64,000 bases of DNA, from NCBI RefSeq assembly GCF_014268885.2, contig NZ_CP077095.1, forward strand, positions 1,679,501-1,743,500, given 5' to 3'. Both the position numbers and the translations under genes were made by a program. Below the pieces are notes generated by a model. The model ran no database searches. It was not told where the DNA came from and worked only from the letters and a program-made list of their open reading frames with translations. This DNA is from Pseudomonas xantholysinigenes. GTDB taxonomy: Bacteria > Pseudomonadota > Gammaproteobacteria > Pseudomonadales > Pseudomonadaceae. This document shows, piece by piece, positions 36,892-44,505 of the stretch (within the stretch, counting starts at the first letter, position 1; every line of letters begins with the position of its first letter).

Positions 36892-37716
36892 CTATGGGTT
36901 CAGCGCTTGGGTCCGAAATTGTACCGGACTCAAGCCATTCAGTCTTAGACTTATACGCTCTTGGTTGTAGTAGGCGATGTAGTCCTCAAGGCCTGACGCC
37001 AGTTGTTCAACACTCTCAAACGATTGCAAATAGAAAAACTCGCTCTTGAGTGTGCCAAAGAAGCTTTCCATCGCGGCATTGTCCAGGCAGTTACCCTTAC
37101 GCGACATACTCTGTTGTATTTTCTTTCTGCCCAGCATATGTCGATAAGCGGGCTGTCGGTATTGCCAGCCCTGATCGGAGTGCAATATCGGTTTGTCATC
37201 TGGGTTCAGCCGCTCGAAAGCTTGCTCCAACATCGCCGACACCATCTTGAACTCAGGGCGCGGATTGATCTGATAGGCAAGAATTTCGCCGTTGTACAGG
37301 TCCATCACAGGCGAAAGAAACAGCTTCTGCCCTTTCACCTTGAACTCTGTCACATCGGTTACCCATTTCTGATTAGGGGCTTCCGCCTTGAACTCACGCT
37401 TGAGCAGATCAGATGCAACAAGCCCTTCGGAACCTCGGTAGGAGCGATATTTCTTCACTTTTACCAGCGATTTCAGATCCATTAACTGCATCAACCGCTG
37501 CACCTTCTTGTGATTGATCACCTCGCCATGGCACCCAAGCACGGCGGTGATGCGGCGATAGCCGTACCGCCCCTTATGCCTGTGATAGACACTCTTGATG
37601 CGTTCTTTGAGGGCCGCATGCTTGTCGGCCACCAAGGCTTTGCTTTGGTAATAGAAGGTACTGCGTGCCAGCCCTGCAGCACGTAACAGCAGAGCCAGTC
37701 GATGTTCATGCCTCAA
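36892..37716 (-). CDS. IS3-family transposase OrfB (DDE integrase domain)
   Basis: A 274-residue catalytic part of the transposase. The DDE triad is visible as Asp in WVTDVTEFKV, Asp in LHSDQGWQYR and Glu in AAMESFFGTLKSE, with the usual K/R spacing after. The N-terminal HTH_21-like part (ERIKSVYHRHKGRYGYRRI) is present. Its own start is a weak TTG at 37716, next to the orfA stop. It is more likely made as an OrfAB fusion by -1 frameshifting at the A6G run (37782-37788), because the -1 frame is open from there into orfB. Confidence 0.93.
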   Translation of the reverse strand: MRHEHRLALLLRAAGLARSTFYYQSKALVADKHAALKERIKSVYHRHKGRYGYRRITAVLGCHGEVINHKKVQRLMQLMDLKSLVKVKKYRSYRGSEGLVASDLLKREFKAEAPNQKWVTDVTEFKVKGQKLFLSPVMDLYNGEILAYQINPRPEFKMVSAMLEQAFERLNPDDKPILHSDQGWQYRQPAYRHMLGRKKIQQSMSRKGNCLDNAAMESFFGTLKSEFFYLQSFESVEQLASGLEDYIAYYNQERISLRLNGLSPVQFRTQALNP

Positions 37717-38255
37717 TCCTTGGACAGCCTGCGCTTTCTTGGTTGCGCAGTGCGTGGATCCGCTTGGATCAAGGCATCGAGCTTTTTTAGATAGGCATTC
37801 TCCGCACGTAAATACTCCAGCTCTTCGAGCATTTGCTTAGGTGTCAACTCAGCATCTGCAGGCTTAGCAGGGCTTACGTTGGGTTGTTCTGATGCTTTGC
37901 GGGGCATACTGGATTCTCGGGCACGATGCGGGTGAAGTGCTTCTAGTCCGCCTTCATCGTACAACCTTTTCCATTGCCTGATGCTACTCGGGCCACGAAT
38001 ATCAAACTGTATGCAGGCTTGCTGGGCTGACAGTCCGTCTTGCTCGATGCACTGCAAAACCTTCAACTTGAACTGGGCGTCGTAGTGGCTGTACTTGGTA
38101 GCCAGACCTGCAGCACCGTGTTGCTCATAGCCCTTTATCCAACGGCGCAGCAGCGATGCACTCAGGCTATGCCTCAGTGCCACCTCATGAACACTCCGGG
38201 CAGAAAGACACTCCTCGATGAGTGCTTGCTTGAGCGCTAGGTCGTATTTCGTCAT
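37713..38255 (-). CDS. IS3-family OrfA (helix-turn-helix protein)
   Basis: A 180-residue DNA-binding protein that recognises the IS ends. Two helix-turn-helix units are visible (SVHEVALRHSLSASLLRRWIKGYEQHG and SAQQACIQFDIRGPSSIRQWKRLY). A leucine-rich coiled coil near 140-165 (LEELEYLRAENAYLKKLDALI) is typical for IS150-type OrfA. The slippery sequence AAAAAAG lies in the YLKKLD codons. The stop overlaps the orfB TTG. The length of 180 residues is normal for the IS150 group. Confidence 0.9.
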   Translation of the reverse strand: MTKYDLALKQALIEECLSARSVHEVALRHSLSASLLRRWIKGYEQHGAAGLATKYSHYDAQFKLKVLQCIEQDGLSAQQACIQFDIRGPSSIRQWKRLYDEGGLEALHPHRARESSMPRKASEQPNVSPAKPADAELTPKQMLEELEYLRAENAYLKKLDALIQADPRTAQPRKRRLSKD

Positions 38256-38583
38256 GGAACACCCTCCGCTTGGGGTCAGGCGTCCAACTTTCGGGGGTCA
38301 GTTCAACGGCGAGTCACTTTTTGTCAAACGCGACAAAAAGTAACCAAAAAACGCTGCGCTCCATTCATCCGGCCCTCCGCTTCGCTCCGGGTCCCCTCAC
38401 TCCGGCCTTGCTCCCGGGAGGACCGCGCTGAACGCCCCATCCTGGGGCGCAGCGCTTGACGGGCATCCATGCCCGTCACCTCCCTCCGCAAGGCCTGCGT
38501 TCGGCCTCCTGAAGTCGCGAAGGTACGGGCGGCGCCTGGGCTGGTGCAGCTGTCGCGGGTTGGATTTGGCGCTAGCCTCTTGA

Positions 38584-38636
<53 letters not shown>

Positions 38637-38682
38637 GGAGGAGCGCTGCATGCCCCGCAGCGCAATCAGATAAACTCTTGCC

Positions 38683-39576
38683 ATGTTTGAGTTTTCCCTG
38701 CCCCAAGCGCCCTTGCAACGCCTCGACCTGCCTTGGCTCCGCCGCGCCGGCATAGAAGGGGGCATCCTGCGTCTGGACCTGATCGACCCGCTGATCAGCG
38801 GAAACAAATGGTTCAAGCTGCGCCATCATCTGCTCGCCGCGCGCCAGGCAGGATCGCCGGGCTTGATCAGCCTCGGTGGCAACCACTCCAACCACCTTCA
38901 CGCCCTGGCCGCAGCCGGCCAACGCTTTGGCTTCGCCACCGCCGGGCTGCTACGCGGCCACCCCCAGGACACGCCAACCGTGCGCGACCTCCAGGGCCTG
39001 GGCATGGAGCTGCACTGGCTCGGCTTCGGCGGTTACCGCGCGCGTCACCAGCCCGAATTCTGGTCGCCCTGGCAAGCCCGCTACCCAGGATGGCACTGCA
39101 TCCCCGAAGGCGGCGGCGGCCCGGCAGGCGCGCAAGGCTGCGCCCAGATCGTCGCGCAATGCCAGGCACAGCTGGCCACGCTCGGCTGGGCCGACTACGA
39201 CGCCTGGTGGCTGGCGGTCGGCACCGGCACCACCCTGGCGGGCCTGGTGCTGGCCGAGGCCGGGGCGCACCCGGTACATGGGGCATTGGCGGTGCCGCTG
39301 GACCATGGCGTGCCGGCCCTGGTGGCAGCACTTGCGGGCGAGTCCGGCTATGTGCTGCACGACGCTAGCCGCGGTGGCTTCGCCCATATCGACGCGACAC
39401 TGCAGGCCTTCATCGACGAAACCGAGCGGCACACGGCGATACCGCTGGAGGCGCTGTACACCGGCAAGGCGCTCATGGCCCTGCGCGACCAGGTCGAGGC
39501 CGGGCGTTTTGCACCCGGCACCCGCCTGGTGGTCCTGCATACCGGCGGCCTGCAGGGGCGGCGCGGCTACTTGTAG
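38683..39576 (+). CDS. PLP-dependent ACC deaminase/D-cysteine desulfhydrase family protein
   Basis: A 297-residue fold-type II PLP enzyme. The PLP Lys is Lys42 in LISGNKWFKLRHH. LGGNHSNHLHALAAAG is the family loop that clamps the substrate carboxylate. A glycine-rich phosphate loop is in VGTGTTLAGLVLAE. Members deaminate 1-aminocyclopropane-1-carboxylate or desulfurate D-cysteine; sequence alone does not decide which. It is short compared with AcdS (about 338 residues), which favours the broader family. It is convergent with cytochrome b561, overlapping it by 10 bases. A CGGCAA array lies in its leader. Confidence 0.8.
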   Translation: MFEFSLPQAPLQRLDLPWLRRAGIEGGILRLDLIDPLISGNKWFKLRHHLLAARQAGSPGLISLGGNHSNHLHALAAAGQRFGFATAGLLRGHPQDTPTVRDLQGLGMELHWLGFGGYRARHQPEFWSPWQARYPGWHCIPEGGGGPAGAQGCAQIVAQCQAQLATLGWADYDAWWLAVGTGTTLAGLVLAEAGAHPVHGALAVPLDHGVPALVAALAGESGYVLHDASRGGFAHIDATLQAFIDETERHTAIPLEALYTGKALMALRDQVEAGRFAPGTRLVVLHTGGLQGRRGYL

Positions 39577-40112
39577 GGCAGCATGCGCAGCAGCGTGTTG
39601 TCGCGACGCACATAGTGGTGATAAAGCCCAGCCACCGCGTGCAGGCCGATCAGCCAGTAGCCCCAGCTGCCAATGCGCTCATGCCAGCCCTTGATGAACT
39701 TGGCCAGGTCCTGGTCCGGCGCGACGATGGCCGGCAGCTCCAGGCCGAAGAATGGGATCGGTTTGTCGGCGGCGCTGAGCAGCGCCCAACCGGCCAGCGG
39801 CAGGCCGATCATCATCAGGTACAGCAGCACGTGCACCAGGTGCGACAGGCCGGTCTGCCAGGCCGGTGGCTTCGGCACGATCGGCGGGGTCGGACGCGAC
39901 AGGCGCATGGCCAGGCGCAGCCAGACCAGCACGAATACGCTCAGGCCAAGCATGAAGTGCAGCTCTTTCATCAGGTCGCGCTCGGCGCTGCCCTTGGGGA
40001 ACAGGCCGCGCAGCTCGATGCAGGCATAGACAGCCGCCAGCAGCACCAGCATCAGCCAGTGCAGGGCGATCGACAGCCGCGCATAGTGGGTCGCGGGATT
40101 GGATGAAACCAT
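39567..40112 (-). CDS. Cytochrome b561 family protein
   Basis: A 181-residue four-helix membrane protein that likely binds two b-type haems. Candidate ligands are His in SIALHWLMLVLL (span 1), LHFMLGLSVFVLVWLRL (span 2), LVHVLLYLMMIGLPLAGW (span 3) and GLHAVAGLYHHYVRRD (span 4). Relatives move electrons from the quinone pool, for example to reduce superoxide at the inner membrane. The start MVSSNPATHYARLSIALHW fits the family. It is encoded alone. Confidence 0.88.
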   Translation of the reverse strand: MVSSNPATHYARLSIALHWLMLVLLAAVYACIELRGLFPKGSAERDLMKELHFMLGLSVFVLVWLRLAMRLSRPTPPIVPKPPAWQTGLSHLVHVLLYLMMIGLPLAGWALLSAADKPIPFFGLELPAIVAPDQDLAKFIKGWHERIGSWGYWLIGLHAVAGLYHHYVRRDNTLLRMLPYK

Positions 40113-40227
40113 GGTCGGTCCTCGTCATCAGGTCGGAAAGGGCGCTCTTGCTGGCGCTCAGCTACTACTGTAATGGCAGTCGGCAATCGTTCCTTGCGCC
40201 AGGTCGGTGAAAATTGTGTTGTCTGAT

Positions 40228-40260
40228 CCGGCCTCTTCGCGGGTAAACCCGCTCCCACAG
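40228..40260. repeat. Single main-class REP
   Basis: CCGGCCTCTTCGCGGGTAAACCCGCTCCCACAG (core GCGGGTAAACCCGC) is a near-exact P. putida REP. A partial copy (CACCCGCGAAGGGGGC) follows near 40290, next to the DUF1853 gene end. Confidence 0.85.
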
Positions 40261-40318
40261 CGATAGCGTTGACCTCAAGCCATGCGCTACACCCGCGAAG
40301 GGGGCGGGGCTGTCGACC

Positions 40319-41260
40319 TCAAAGCCCGGGCAAGTACGGCCAGCTGTCCGCCACCAGGAACAACCGCTCGGCTTCCTGCCAGGCGCCGTCGCCGTCCTGT
40401 TCCAGCCGCACCAACAATTGTGCGGGGGCGAACGTTTCCAGTCCGCTCAACCAACCGTCGAACTGGCTCAAGGGCCAGGCTTCCTCCACCCGGGCTGGCG
40501 CGAGCCATCCATGCCGGGGCAGTGGCTGCCAGCGTCCTGGCGGGCAGGTCGCGAGGTAATCCGTCCAATCTCGCCGATGCAGCCAGCGCCCGTGCAAATG
40601 CGCCGGATGGGCACCGGCAGGCGCCTCGGCATGCCCAGGCCAGGGATAGAACAGATAGCCGCCAAGCCACAGGTGGGCCTCGACCGCGGCGATCCCCAGC
40701 CCGTCCAGCGCGGTACGGCTATGGGGCTGGCCGGAGATCGTCAGTTGATGCCCGGTCAGGTGCGCCAGCTTGGTCCCGAGGCGATCGTGGCAACCGGGGC
40801 CGAGCCAGCGCATTGGGTCCTGCCCATCACCGGCAGGCGGGCCGAGGTAGAGCTTGATGGCCAGCTCCAGGTGATGGTCGCCTTCGCGGTCGCGCAGCAG
40901 GATGTCCAGCTCGCCCAGGGTGTGCCCGCCGTCGCGGATCGCCAGGTTGGCGGCCAGCAGCTCGACGCCCGGCGCCTGCTGCAGGGCGAACTGCCACAGG
41001 CTTTCGTAGTACAGGCCCAACCGCCGACTGTTCAGGCGTGCCAGCCAGCTCAGCAGTGGCGCGGGCTCCTGGTCGAGCGCCGCGAGCCAGTGGCCCAGGC
41101 GCTGCGGATCATCGGCCCAGGCGCTGCCCAGCAGCGGATGGCGCTGGGGGCCGCCGGCCTGCGCCAGCAGCGGTGGTGACAGGATCGCCCAGGCCAGGTC
41201 GCGCACGGCAGGGTGGCGCAGCTGGCGGGGCAGGGGCTGGAGATCGGCGAAGGGCATCAT
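40319..41260 (-). CDS. DUF1853 family protein
   Basis: A 313-residue protein of the DUF1853 family, starting MMPFADLQPLPRQLRHPAVRDLAWAI. About residues 115-140 read GELDILLRDREGDHHLELAIKLYLG, whose Asp...Glu-x-Lys spacing resembles a PD-(D/E)XK nuclease core. This is a pattern match only. The double ATG at 41260/41257 is the likely start; an upstream start at 41305 would add 15 residues that lie in the nadK promoter gap. It is divergent from nadK. The function is unknown. Confidence 0.75.
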   Translation of the reverse strand: MMPFADLQPLPRQLRHPAVRDLAWAILSPPLLAQAGGPQRHPLLGSAWADDPQRLGHWLAALDQEPAPLLSWLARLNSRRLGLYYESLWQFALQQAPGVELLAANLAIRDGGHTLGELDILLRDREGDHHLELAIKLYLGPPAGDGQDPMRWLGPGCHDRLGTKLAHLTGHQLTISGQPHSRTALDGLGIAAVEAHLWLGGYLFYPWPGHAEAPAGAHPAHLHGRWLHRRDWTDYLATCPPGRWQPLPRHGWLAPARVEEAWPLSQFDGWLSGLETFAPAQLLVRLEQDGDGAWQEAERLFLVADSWPYLPGL

Positions 41261-41349
41261 CCAGCGAGCATAGCCGGTTTGCCGCTGGCCAGTCCTTTCG
41301 CCCATAATCCCGCCATTGTCACACCGGCGCAGAGCCTTGCAGGAGCACC

Positions 41350-42240
41350 ATGGAGCAATTTCGCAATATCGGTATCATCGGACGCCTTGGCAGCTCCCAG
41401 GTGCTCGACACCATTCGCCGGCTGAAAAAATTCCTCCTCGAGCGCCACCTGCACGTGATCCTCGAGGACACCATCGCCGAAGTGCTGCCCGGCCACGGCC
41501 TGCAGACCTCCACGCGCAAGCTGCTGGGCGAGGTCTGCGACCTGGTCATCGTGGTCGGCGGCGACGGTAGCCTGCTGGGCGCCGCCCGCGCCCTGGCCCG
41601 GCACAACATTCCGGTGCTGGGTATCAATCGCGGCAACCTGGGCTTTCTCACCGATATTCGCCCCGACGAGCTGGAACAGAAGGTCGCCGAAGTGCTCGAC
41701 GGCCACTACCTGATGGAAAACCGCTTCCTGCTGCAGGCCGAGGTGCGCCGCCACAACGAGGCCATTGGCCAGGGCGATGCGCTCAATGACGTGGTGCTGC
41801 ACCCGGGCAAGTCGACGCGGATGATCGAGTTCGAGATCTACATCGATGGCCAGTTCGTCTGCAGCCAGAAGGCCGACGGCCTGATCGTCGCCACGCCCAC
41901 CGGCTCCACGGCCTATGCGCTGTCGGCCGGCGGCCCGATCATGCACCCCAAGCTCGACGCCATCGTCATCGTGCCGATGTACCCGCACACCCTGTCGGGC
42001 CGGCCGATCGTGGTCGACGGCAACAGCGAGCTGAAGATCGTCGTGTCCAAGGACCTGCAGATCTACCCGCAGGTTTCCTGTGACGGCCAGAACCACTTCA
42101 CCTGCGCTCCCGGCGACACCATCACGGTGAGCAAGAAACCGCAGAAGCTGCGCCTGATCCACCCGCTGGACCACAACTACTATGAGGTCTGCCGCACCAA
42201 GCTCGGCTGGGGCAGCCGCCTGGGAGGCAGGGACGACTGA
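41350..42240 (+). CDS. nadK: NAD kinase
   Basis: A 296-residue ATP-NAD kinase, the only enzyme that makes NADP. The signature VVGGDGSLLGAAR has the catalytic Asp at residue 72. NRGNLGFLTDI, LNDVVLHPGKSTRMIEFEIYIDG and GLIVATPTGSTAYALSAGGPI complete the family set. GCAGGAGCACC precedes the ATG. The stop shares its A with the next ATG (TGATG), so the metallophosphatase is probably coupled. Confidence 0.97.
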   Translation: MEQFRNIGIIGRLGSSQVLDTIRRLKKFLLERHLHVILEDTIAEVLPGHGLQTSTRKLLGEVCDLVIVVGGDGSLLGAARALARHNIPVLGINRGNLGFLTDIRPDELEQKVAEVLDGHYLMENRFLLQAEVRRHNEAIGQGDALNDVVLHPGKSTRMIEFEIYIDGQFVCSQKADGLIVATPTGSTAYALSAGGPIMHPKLDAIVIVPMYPHTLSGRPIVVDGNSELKIVVSKDLQIYPQVSCDGQNHFTCAPGDTITVSKKPQKLRLIHPLDHNYYEVCRTKLGWGSRLGGRDD

Positions 42241-43211
42241 TGTTCGATCCGGCGCGAAGTTTCGACATCATCGGTGACGTGCACGGCTGCGCACTGACCC
42301 TCGAGCGCCTGCTCGACACCCTCGGCTACAAGCGGATCGGCGGGGTCTGGCGCCACCCACGGCGCCAGGCGCTGTTCCTCGGCGATATCGTCGACCGCGG
42401 CCCGCGTATCCGTGAGGCGCTGCACATTGTCCATGACATGGTCGAGGCCGGGCAGGCGTTCTGCATCATGGGCAACCACGAATACAACGCCCTGGCCTGG
42501 GTCACCCCGGCGCTGCCCGGTAGTGGCAAGGCCTATGTGCGCGAGCACACCCCGCGGCACGCGCGGCTGATCGACGAAACCCTGACCCAGTTCGCCCAGC
42601 ACCCCGGTGACTGGCATGATTTCATCCAGTGGTTCTACACCTTGCCGCTGTTCGTCGACGCCGGGCGTTTCCGCCTGGTGCACGCCTGCTGGGATCCGCA
42701 ACTGATCGCGCCGCTGCGCCAGCAGTACTCCAGCGGCTGCATCGACGAACACTTCATCCAGGCCTCGGCGGTGTCCGGCAGCTTCGCCTCGACCGTATGC
42801 AACCGCCTGCTGCGCGGCACCGACATGCGCCTGCCGGACGGCCTGACCCTGACCGGCGGCGACGGCCTGACCCGGGCCTTCTTCCGCACCAAGTTCTGGG
42901 AAGAAGACCCGCAGACCTACGGCGACATCGTCTTCCAGCCCGACGCGCTGCCCGACGAGGTGGCCCGCACGCCGCTGAGCCACAGCCAGAAGAACGCCCT
43001 GTTGCGCTATGCCGAGGATGAGCCGCTGCTGTTCGTCGGCCACTACTGGCGCAGCGGCCGTCCGGCGCCAATCCGCGCCAACCTGGCCTGCCTGGACTAC
43101 AGCGCGGTGCTGTATGGCAAGCTGGCGGCCTATCGGCTGGACGATGAAACCCGCATCGACCCACACAAGTTCGTCTGGGTCGATGTCGAACGCCCGCAGG
43201 CCAGCCAATGA
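42240..43211 (+). CDS. Calcineurin-like metallophosphoesterase
   Basis: A 323-residue phosphoesterase with the metal motifs in order: DIIGDVHGCALTLERLL (GDxHG, about residue 10), FLGDIVDRGPR (GDxxDRG) and IMGNHEYNAL (GNHE), then LLFVGHYW near the C-terminus. The layout is that of the ApaH/PrpE-like protein phosphatase group, which cleaves phosphoproteins or dinucleoside polyphosphates. Coupling with nadK through a TGATG overlap, and with the rhomboid gene through ATGA, suggests one operon. The substrate is unknown. Confidence 0.87.
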   Translation: MFDPARSFDIIGDVHGCALTLERLLDTLGYKRIGGVWRHPRRQALFLGDIVDRGPRIREALHIVHDMVEAGQAFCIMGNHEYNALAWVTPALPGSGKAYVREHTPRHARLIDETLTQFAQHPGDWHDFIQWFYTLPLFVDAGRFRLVHACWDPQLIAPLRQQYSSGCIDEHFIQASAVSGSFASTVCNRLLRGTDMRLPDGLTLTGGDGLTRAFFRTKFWEEDPQTYGDIVFQPDALPDEVARTPLSHSQKNALLRYAEDEPLLFVGHYWRSGRPAPIRANLACLDYSAVLYGKLAAYRLDDETRIDPHKFVWVDVERPQASQ

Positions 43212-44086
43212 ACGTGATCGAAGTGTTGCGCCTGCCGTTGAATGTCGACCTCGCTGGCTTCGTCGCCTTGCTGCGCCGCCTGCAGGTGCCGCATCGGGTC
43301 GTGGAGGAGGGTGGGGAGCAGGTGCTCTGGGCGCCCCCGGCGATGGCCGACGACGTGCGCCAGCTGTACCAGCGCTTCCCCGATGGCAACGCCGACGTGG
43401 AGCTCCCCGTGGAAGCCGGCTTGCCGGAGAGCATCCCCACGACGCCTTCCCTGAAGGACCAGGCCCTGGCCTGCAAGGTCACTGCCACCGTCCTGCTGCT
43501 GAGCCTGGTGGTGGCCGGCCTGACCGGCCTGGGCGATAACCTCTCGACCATCGCCTGGTTCACCTTCCTGCCGTTCCAGGTGCAGGGGGATTACCTCTAC
43601 TTCACCGCATTACCCCAGGCCCTTGGCGAAGGCCAATGGTGGCGCCTGGTGTCGCCGATGCTGCTGCACTTCGGCGTGCTGCACCTGGCGATGAACGGCT
43701 TGTGGTACTGGGAACTGGGCAAGCGCATCGAGTTGCGCCAGGGCCCGTGGATGCTGCTTGGGCTGACCTTACTGTTCAGCCTGGTGTCCAACCTGGCCCA
43801 GCATTTCACCAGCGGCCCGAGCCTGTTCGGTGGCCTGTCCGGGGTGCTCTACGGCTTGCTCGGGCATGTCTGGCTGTACCAGTGGCTGGCGCCCAATCCG
43901 CAGTTCAACCTGCCCAAGGGCGTGTTGGTGATGATGCTGATCTGGCTGCTGATCTGCCTGAGCGGCGTGGTTGGCCAACTGGGCTTCGGCCAGATCGCTA
44001 ACGCCGCGCATGTCGGCGGGTTGCTCATCGGATGCCTGACCGGCCTCTTGGGTGGCGCGCTCACCAGGCGTAGACTGTCCGCCTGA
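43208..44086 (+). CDS. Rhomboid-family intramembrane serine protease
   Basis: A 292-residue GlpG-like protease. The N-terminal 85 residues form a cytoplasmic domain. Six membrane helices follow; catalytic Ser211 is in FGGLSGVLYGLLG and His268 in NAAHVGGLLIG. HLAMNGLWYWELGKRIE is the conserved loop-helix segment with the H-x-x-x-N motif. The catalytic Ser and His are both present, so it should be active. Its ATG overlaps the metallophosphatase stop. A long hairpin (44094-44229) begins 7 bases after its stop. Confidence 0.92.
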   Translation: MNVIEVLRLPLNVDLAGFVALLRRLQVPHRVVEEGGEQVLWAPPAMADDVRQLYQRFPDGNADVELPVEAGLPESIPTTPSLKDQALACKVTATVLLLSLVVAGLTGLGDNLSTIAWFTFLPFQVQGDYLYFTALPQALGEGQWWRLVSPMLLHFGVLHLAMNGLWYWELGKRIELRQGPWMLLGLTLLFSLVSNLAQHFTSGPSLFGGLSGVLYGLLGHVWLYQWLAPNPQFNLPKGVLVMMLIWLLICLSGVVGQLGFGQIANAAHVGGLLIGCLTGLLGGALTRRRLSA

Positions 44087-44093
44087 CTTAGGC

Positions 44094-44229
44094 TTTGGAC
44101 GATAAGCACCTGCGCGACGACCATGCTGCGTTGAAAACAGGCTCGGAATGCTCATTTACAACACGTAAACTCCGCTTCCTAGCCTGTTTTCGCCGTGCCT
44201 GATCGCCGCGCAGGTACTTCTCGTCCAAA
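44094..44229. other. 136-bp intergenic hairpin (long imperfect inverted repeat)
   Basis: The outer 23-base arms (44094-44116 and 44207-44229) pair at 21 positions. An inner perfect pair GAAAACAGGCT (44133-44143) and AGCCTGTTTTC (44181-44191) follows, then GGAA/TTCC and TTTAC/GTAAA toward the tip. It fills almost all of the gap between the rhomboid gene and yeaC. It could be a structured RNA, a terminator or a cruciform; there is no U-tract typical of an intrinsic terminator. Confidence 0.75.
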
Positions 44230-44244
44230 CCCATTGGAGACCCC

Positions 44245-44505
44245 ATGTCCACATTCGCGCAAATGATCGAAAACATCACCCCCGAGATCTACGAGAGCCT
44301 GAAAACGGCCGTGGAAATCGGCAAATGGTCCGACGGCCGCAAGCTGACCGCCGAGCAGAAGGAGCTGTCGCTGCAGGCGGTGATCGCCTGGGAAATGAAG
44401 AACCTCCCCGAAGAGCAGCGCACCGGTTACATGGGCCCGCAGGAATGCGCCTCGAAGTCCGCGCCAATCGCCAACATCCTGTTCAAGTCGGACTCGGTAC
44501 ATTGA
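44245..44505 (+). CDS. YeaC family protein (DUF1315)
   Basis: An 86-residue small acidic protein, MSTFAQMIENITPEIYESLKTAVEIGKW, which matches the YeaC/DUF1315 family. It has a central helix-rich region and the segment LPEEQRTGYM. It has no signal peptide or membrane span. TTGGAGACCCC precedes the ATG. Its TGA overlaps a TTG start of the DUF2797 gene, so the two are likely translated together. The function is unknown. Confidence 0.85.
   Translation: MSTFAQMIENITPEIYESLKTAVEIGKWSDGRKLTAEQKELSLQAVIAWEMKNLPEEQRTGYMGPQECASKSAPIANILFKSDSVH

Larger units (their letters stand above)
36860..38305 (-). mobile_element. Complete IS3-family insertion sequence (IS150-like), 1,446 bp
   Basis: The ends are perfect 25-bp inverted repeats beginning TGAACTGACCCCCGAAAGTT. 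They are flanked by a 3-bp direct repeat ACG (36857-36859 and 38306-38308), a target duplication typical of this family. Inside are orfA and orfB in the -1 relation, with an A6G slippery site. All parts look intact, so the element may be active. It is inserted in a small palindrome of repeat-element copy D. Confidence 0.95.
36816..38562 (-). repeat. Long intergenic repeat element, copy D (type 1), interrupted by an IS
   Basis: The left part (36816-36859) ends TCACCTTTTCGCCTTTACG. The right part (from 38306) starts ACGGCGAGTCAC. Removing the IS and one ACG gives CGCCTTTACGGCG in perfect register with copies A to C. The hairpin arms are ACTTTTTGTC (38316-38325) and GACAAAAAGT (38332-38341). Then come the conserved CCATTCATCCGGCCC, TCCCGGGA, GACGGGCATCCATGCCCGTC and CCTCCTGAAGTCGCGAAGG. 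The type 1 end CAGCTGTCGC matches copy A. Confidence 0.85.
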
